Shown: positions 6,020 through 8,250 of the stretch, piece by piece
How positions within the stretch are numbered: position 1 is the first letter of the stretch
Layout of the letters: each line of letters starts with the position of its first letter
Notes under the pieces: generated by a model
The model's database searches: none
Told to the model about the DNA's origin: nothing
Seen by the model: the letters and a program-made list of their open reading frames with translations, nothing else
Assembly: GCA_018716795.1 (NCBI GenBank)
Contig: DVJK01000184.1
Location: 1 to 8,250, forward strand
Reading direction: 5' to 3'
DNA length: 8,250 bases
Source: Candidatus Scatomorpha merdipullorum
GTDB lineage: Bacteria > Bacillota > Clostridia > Oscillospirales > Oscillospiraceae
Program-made: the position numbers and the translations under genes

Positions 6020-6192
6020 CGTAGACGGCGAGAGCCGTCGGCACACCTCTTTTTCCCCTCTCTTTTTTCACAGTCCGCGCCCATCCCCCACGGCGCGGAA
6101 AGTAAGGGGCGGCTCATCCCCCAAGCGCCGCCCCATCCCCCTCAAAAACGAAACCGCCCGGAGCCCCCCTCTCCGGGCGGTTTTGCTTTTTT
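6020..6192 (+). ncRNA. Candidate small regulatory RNA with C-rich hairpin loops, about 170 nt
   Basis: The region has the layout of an independent non-coding transcript. Hairpin 1 is GACGGC-GAGA-GCCGTC (6024-6039), with a GNRA tetraloop. A 34-nt single-stranded pyrimidine tract (6041-6070) follows. Hairpin 2 is TCCGCGCC/GGCGCGGA (6074-6081, 6092-6099) with loop CATCCCCCAC. Hairpin 3 is GGGGCGGC/GCCGCCCC (6106-6113, 6127-6134) with loop TCATCCCCCAAGC. A third CATCCCCC copy (6134-6141) follows, then the terminator. Exposed C-rich (UCCC) loops are a known feature of Firmicute trans-acting small RNAs such as the staphylococcal Rsa RNAs, where they pair with Shine-Dalgarno sequences. Sequence identity to those families is not claimed. 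It matches no RNA family I recognise and lacks the long rod with central bubble of 6S RNA. An attenuated leader of the downstream genes is the main alternative. Confidence 0.6.
6154..6192 (+). terminator. Rho-independent terminator of the candidate small RNA
   Basis: CCGCCCGGAG (6154-6163) and CTCCGGGCGG (6171-6180) form a perfect 10-bp stem with loop CCCCCCT. It is extended by AAA/TTT pairs and followed by TTTTGCTTTTTT (6181-6192). It separates the RNA unit from the 6282 gene. Confidence 0.93.
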
Positions 6193-6236
6193 AAAAAATT
6201 TCTTTTATTTTTAACGTTACTTTAATTTTTCTCCTG

Positions 6237-6254
6237 TATAGTGTGACCATCACA
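6237..6254 (+). promoter_or_regulatory. Putative promoter and palindrome upstream of the PepSY-like gene
   Basis: A -10 candidate TATAGT (6237-6242) lies in an AT-rich stretch (6187-6234) with no convincing -35 at 17 bp. Overlapping its last base is TGTGA-CCA-TCACA (6242-6254), a perfect 5-3-5 palindrome at the expected transcription start. Its half sites resemble those of CRP/FNR-type regulators, but the 3-bp spacing differs from their usual 6 bp. Confidence 0.4.
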
Positions 6255-6281
6255 AGAAAACAGCTTGAAGGAGAAATCACA

Positions 6282-6539
6282 ATGAACAACAATTACAGCA
6301 TAGACCTCAACACCGCCCTCCGCCTCGCCTGCCTCGAGGCCGGACTTGAAAACGCCGCGCTTGAGAGCGCAAAGCTCGCCGGCGGATACTGGGAGCTGGA
6401 GCTCAGCGCGGACGAGATGCGCTACGACTGCTTCGTCGACGCCGAGAGCGGCGAGGTCTGCGGCCTCGACTTCTACCCCGTGCCGGTTGAGGAATACCCC
6501 GCCGAGCGTCAGGAGCCCGCCGGACGAAAGGCAGCCTGA
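6282..6539 (+). CDS. Small PepSY-like domain protein, 85 aa
   Basis: The sequence MNNNYSIDLNTALRLACLEA continues through GYWELELSADEMRYDCFVDA (35-54) and ESGEVCGLDFYP. This follows the PepSY pattern: an N-terminal helix with 'A...A...AG', then a strand-turn-strand ending '[YF]x.f.[VI]DA.[ST]G.V'. PepSY domains are thought to inhibit peptidases or to act as small binding modules. Unlike most, this copy has no signal peptide or membrane anchor, so it should be cytosolic. The last 15-20 residues are a polar tail (VEEYPAERQEPAGRKAA). AAGGAG (6268-6273) lies 8 bases before ATG at 6282; a GTG at 6243 in the same frame lies in the promoter region. The gene lies 5 bp before the CmpB-type gene and is probably cotranscribed with it. 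Domain assignment is moderate. Confidence 0.8.
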   Translation: MNNNYSIDLNTALRLACLEAGLENAALESAKLAGGYWELELSADEMRYDCFVDAESGEVCGLDFYPVPVEEYPAERQEPAGRKAA

Positions 6540-6544
6540 TATCT

Positions 6545-7285
6545 ATGAACCAAGCCCTCATACTCGCATTTTTGTTCTTCATGGGCTCGATTGCCGGCTG
6601 GGTGATCGAGCTCATTTTCCGCCGCTTCTTCTCCTCGGCCAACCCCGGGCGGCGCTGGATAAACCCCGGCTTCTGCACGGGGCCCTGGGTGCCGCTCTAC
6701 GGCCTGGGCCTCGCCGCGCTCTATTTGATTGTCTCGCTGGAGCGCTATTCGATATTCGAGAGCGTCTTCTGGACGCGCGCGGCGCTCTTCCTGGCCGGGG
6801 CGGCCGCCATGACGGCGATAGAGTACGTCTGCGGCATCCTGAGCCTGAAGGTGCTGCACGTGAGGCTCTGGGATTACCGCGGGCAGTGGGGCAACATCCA
6901 GGGCATAATCTGCCCGAAGTTCTCCGCGGCCTGGGCCCTGCTCGTGGCCGTGTACTATTTTCTCATACACCCGTATATCCTGGACGCCCTCGCCTGGCTG
7001 TCCGGGAATTTGGCGTTTTCCTTCTTCATCGGCCTCTTCTTCGGCGTGTTCATAATCGACGCCGTCAACTCCGCGGGCATCGTCCGCAAGCTGCGCGCCT
7101 TCGCCGTGGAGAATCAGGTCGACGTCCGCTGGGAGCAGCTCAAGCAGCGCGTCCGCGCCTATCAGGACGAGCGCAACGAAAAGCACAGCTTCCTGCGCCC
7201 CTTCAAGTCCTCCAGGCCCCTCCGCGAGCACCTTCGCGACTGGCTTGAGGAGCGCGGCGCCCGGCACGAAAATTCACCCTTGTAA
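6545..7285 (+). CDS. CmpB/PF06541-type integral membrane protein (putative ABC-transporter type IV)
   Basis: This 246-residue membrane protein shows the family signatures FMGSIAGWVIELIFR (12-26), RRWINPGFCTGPWVPLYGLG (36-55), TAIEYVCGILS (90-100) and WDYRGQWGNIQGIICPKFS (109-127). Hydrophobic segments lie near 3-22, 50-66, 80-100, 127-148 and 155-175. The C-terminal 70 residues (about 178-246) are charged and probably cytosolic. The family is annotated as putative ABC permease in databases, but no ATP-binding partner is adjacent and no transport substrate is established. Length is usual. The start is ATG at 6545, 5 bp after the upstream stop; the nearest purine-rich site (GAAAGG) is about 15 bases upstream, so translation may depend on coupling to the PepSY-like gene. 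TAA ends the gene inside the next promoter region. Confidence 0.88.
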   Translation: MNQALILAFLFFMGSIAGWVIELIFRRFFSSANPGRRWINPGFCTGPWVPLYGLGLAALYLIVSLERYSIFESVFWTRAALFLAGAAAMTAIEYVCGILSLKVLHVRLWDYRGQWGNIQGIICPKFSAAWALLVAVYYFLIHPYILDALAWLSGNLAFSFFIGLFFGVFIIDAVNSAGIVRKLRAFAVENQVDVRWEQLKQRVRAYQDERNEKHSFLRPFKSSRPLREHLRDWLEERGARHENSPL

Positions 7286-7309
7286 AACCCCATTGTAAAA
7301 TGTTATAAT
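7280..7309 (+). promoter_or_regulatory. Promoter for tRNA-Ser
   Basis: TATAAT (7304-7309) is a perfect -10. A TTGTAA (7280-7285) lies 18 bp upstream and overlaps the stop codon of the membrane-protein gene. The octamer TTGTAAAA occurs twice, at 7280-7287 and 7293-7300. Predicted initiation near 7316 leaves a 5' leader of about 100 nt before the tRNA. Confidence 0.65.
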
Positions 7310-7319
7310 AATATTTGCG

Positions 7320-7400
7320 CCGGCCCGTTTCGCCGTTTCCCGCGCGAGACGGGCCGGGCTTCGCCGCTTTCCGGGCGGGCCGCGGGCGAAAAGCCGCGGC
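7320..7400 (+). repeat. Inverted repeats in the tRNA leader
   Basis: CCGGCCCGT (7320-7328) pairs with ACGGGCCGG (7349-7357) around a 20-nt loop, and GCCGCGG (7379-7385) pairs with CCGCGGC (7394-7400) around an 8-nt loop. No U-tract follows either stem, so they are not standard terminators. They may be structured parts of the tRNA precursor. Confidence 0.45.
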
Positions 7401-7415
7401 AGGGGCCGGCAGCAT

Positions 7416-7504
7416 GGAGAGGTGTCCGAGTGGTTTAAGGAGCCGGTCTTGAAAACCGGTGACCCGGCGACGGGCCATGGGTTCGAATCCCATCCTCTCC
7501 GCCA
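7416..7504 (+). tRNA. tRNA-Ser(UGA), CCA encoded
   Basis: A type II tRNA is visible in full. The acceptor stem is GGAGAGG/CCTCTCC (7416-7422, 7494-7500). The anticodon stem is CCGGT/ACCGG around loop CTTGAAA, with anticodon TGA at 7450-7452. A long variable arm (about 7460-7476, GACCCGG-CGA-CGGGCC) is typical of serine tRNAs. The T arm is ATGGG-TTCGAAT-CCCAT (7477-7493). Discriminator G7501 is the usual serine base and CCA (7502-7504) is encoded. It decodes UCA and, by wobble, other UCN codons. Confidence 0.97.
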
Positions 7505-7537
7505 CATCAATAATTCCAGCCGGAGGAGGCCAGAGAT

Positions 7538-8250
7538 ATGGGTGATTTCAGGGTTATAACGGACGGCTCCGGCGATTTGCCCGCCGAGGTCATAAGGGCG
7601 CGCGGCATCCGCGTCATAAACTTCTTCGTCATGCTCGGCAGCGGGGATTACCTCGAGCAGAACGCTGACATAGGCGACGACGAATTCTATGAGTGGCTGG
7701 TGACGCACCCGGGCGTTTATCCCAAGAGCTCCACGCCCTCCACGCAGGACTATCTCAGGGTCTTCACCGAGCTCGCCGAGGCAGGGGAGAAGGCCGTCGT
7801 CCTGTGCATAACGGAGAAGTTCTCAAACTCCTACCAGACCGCGTGCATCGCGCTCGACCTCCTGCGCGAGGACTATCCCGACGCGGAGATAACGGTTATC
7901 AACACCATGGTCAACACGGTCCTGCAGGGCCTCATGGTGCGCGAGGCCTGCAATATGCGCGACGCGGGCGTGGGCTATGCGGAGGCCGTCGAGCGGCTTT
8001 ATGAAATACGCCCCACGGGCCGCATCTTCTTCACGATTGGCAGCATAGATTATCTCGCCCACGGCGGGCGCATAGGCCGCCTGGCCGGAAAGGTCAGCTC
8101 CGCGCTGAGCATACGCCCGGTCATAACCCTCAAGGAGGGCGAAATCTTCCTCGGCGGCGTCGCCCGCGGCCGCGCCAAGAGCGTGGACAAGGCCCTCAAG
8201 AACGCGAGGGAGTACCTGGCCGAGACCTTCACCGCCCGCGAGCAGTTTGA
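7538..8250 (+). CDS. DegV-family (FakB-like) fatty-acid-binding protein, 3' end beyond the right edge
   Basis: The 237 visible residues match the DegV family, whose FakB members bind a fatty acid for phosphorylation by FakA and entry into phospholipid synthesis. Landmarks are VITDGSGDLP (6-15), the carboxylate-contact region YPKSSTPSTQDYLRVF (61-76), ITEKFSNSYQTA (91-102) and YLAHGGRIGRLAGKVSSALSIRPVITLKEG (172-201). The family segment that usually reads D[ST]...S.G.G is here INTMVNTVLQGLMV (121-134), a notable departure. A complete protein would be near 280-290 residues, so about 50 are missing at the edge. GGAGGAGG (7522-7529) sits 8 bases before the start. No terminator separates the gene from the tRNA, so it may share that transcript. 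Which lipid it binds is unknown. Confidence 0.93.
   Translation, partial: MGDFRVITDGSGDLPAEVIRARGIRVINFFVMLGSGDYLEQNADIGDDEFYEWLVTHPGVYPKSSTPSTQDYLRVFTELAEAGEKAVVLCITEKFSNSYQTACIALDLLREDYPDAEITVINTMVNTVLQGLMVREACNMRDAGVGYAEAVERLYEIRPTGRIFFTIGSIDYLAHGGRIGRLAGKVSSALSIRPVITLKEGEIFLGGVARGRAKSVDKALKNAREYLAETFTAREQF

Noticed and set aside
6085..6169. Four runs of five or more C on the plus strand as a G-quadruplex/i-motif.
   Set aside because: The spacers are about 14-28 bases, too long for a canonical quadruplex, and the runs are better explained as loops of RNA hairpins.
6020..6192. 6S RNA, T-box or a known riboswitch.
   Set aside because: There is no long rod with a central bubble, no T-box sequence and no familiar aptamer core; it is a string of short hairpins.
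7416..7504. tRNA-Ser as an attachment site of an integrated element.
   Set aside because: No integrase, direct repeat of the tRNA 3' end or compositional shift is visible; the DegV gene follows 33 bp after the tRNA.

Overview
The window is chromosomal DNA from a high-GC, low-redundancy anaerobe, most likely a gut-type member of the Clostridia (Oscillospirales-like). This rests on the mix of families (CmpB-type membrane protein, DegV, XRE regulator, CyuA-type desulfidase), strong AAGGAG/GGAGG ribosome binding sites, sigma-A-like promoters (TTGACA/TATAAT) and U-tract terminators. Coding sequence is GC-rich yet uses ATA (Ile) and AGG (Arg) often. The taxonomic call is inference; no rRNA or other marker gene is present.

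Layout, left to right. 1-233 (minus): start of an XRE-family repressor running off the left edge. 330-1733 (minus): a 467-residue protein of unknown function with a SUKH-like N-terminus. A divergent promoter region (about 1733-1929) separates it from cyuA (1929-3206, plus), an iron-sulfur L-cysteine desulfidase. A perfect palindromic, probably bidirectional terminator (3225-3264) closes cyuA and the facing operon. That operon (4318 down to 3264, minus) encodes a GNAT acetyltransferase of the phosphinothricin acetyltransferase type and a YbaK-type aminoacyl-tRNA deacylase, joined by an ATGA overlap. Next is a uracil/xanthine permease of the NCS2 family (4446-5807, minus) with its own promoter and terminator.

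The gap of about 470 bp at 5808-6281 is not empty. It holds the uraA-like leader and promoter, then a self-contained plus-strand transcription unit (promoter, four hairpins, terminator; about 6020-6192) that looks like an undescribed small RNA with C-rich loops. This is the most interesting signal in the window. Downstream are a small PepSY-like protein (6282-6539) and a CmpB/PF06541-type membrane protein (6545-7285), then a tRNA-Ser(UGA) gene (7416-7504) and the start of a DegV/FakB fatty-acid-binding protein (7538 to the right edge).

Most genes are ordinary housekeeping or accessory functions: sulfur amino-acid catabolism, pyrimidine uptake, translation quality control, fatty-acid handling. 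I see no mobile element, CRISPR array, prophage or defence island. Novelty is concentrated in regulatory DNA: the C-rich small RNA, a 19-bp palindrome upstream of the XRE gene, and two short 5-3-5 palindromes at predicted transcription starts.
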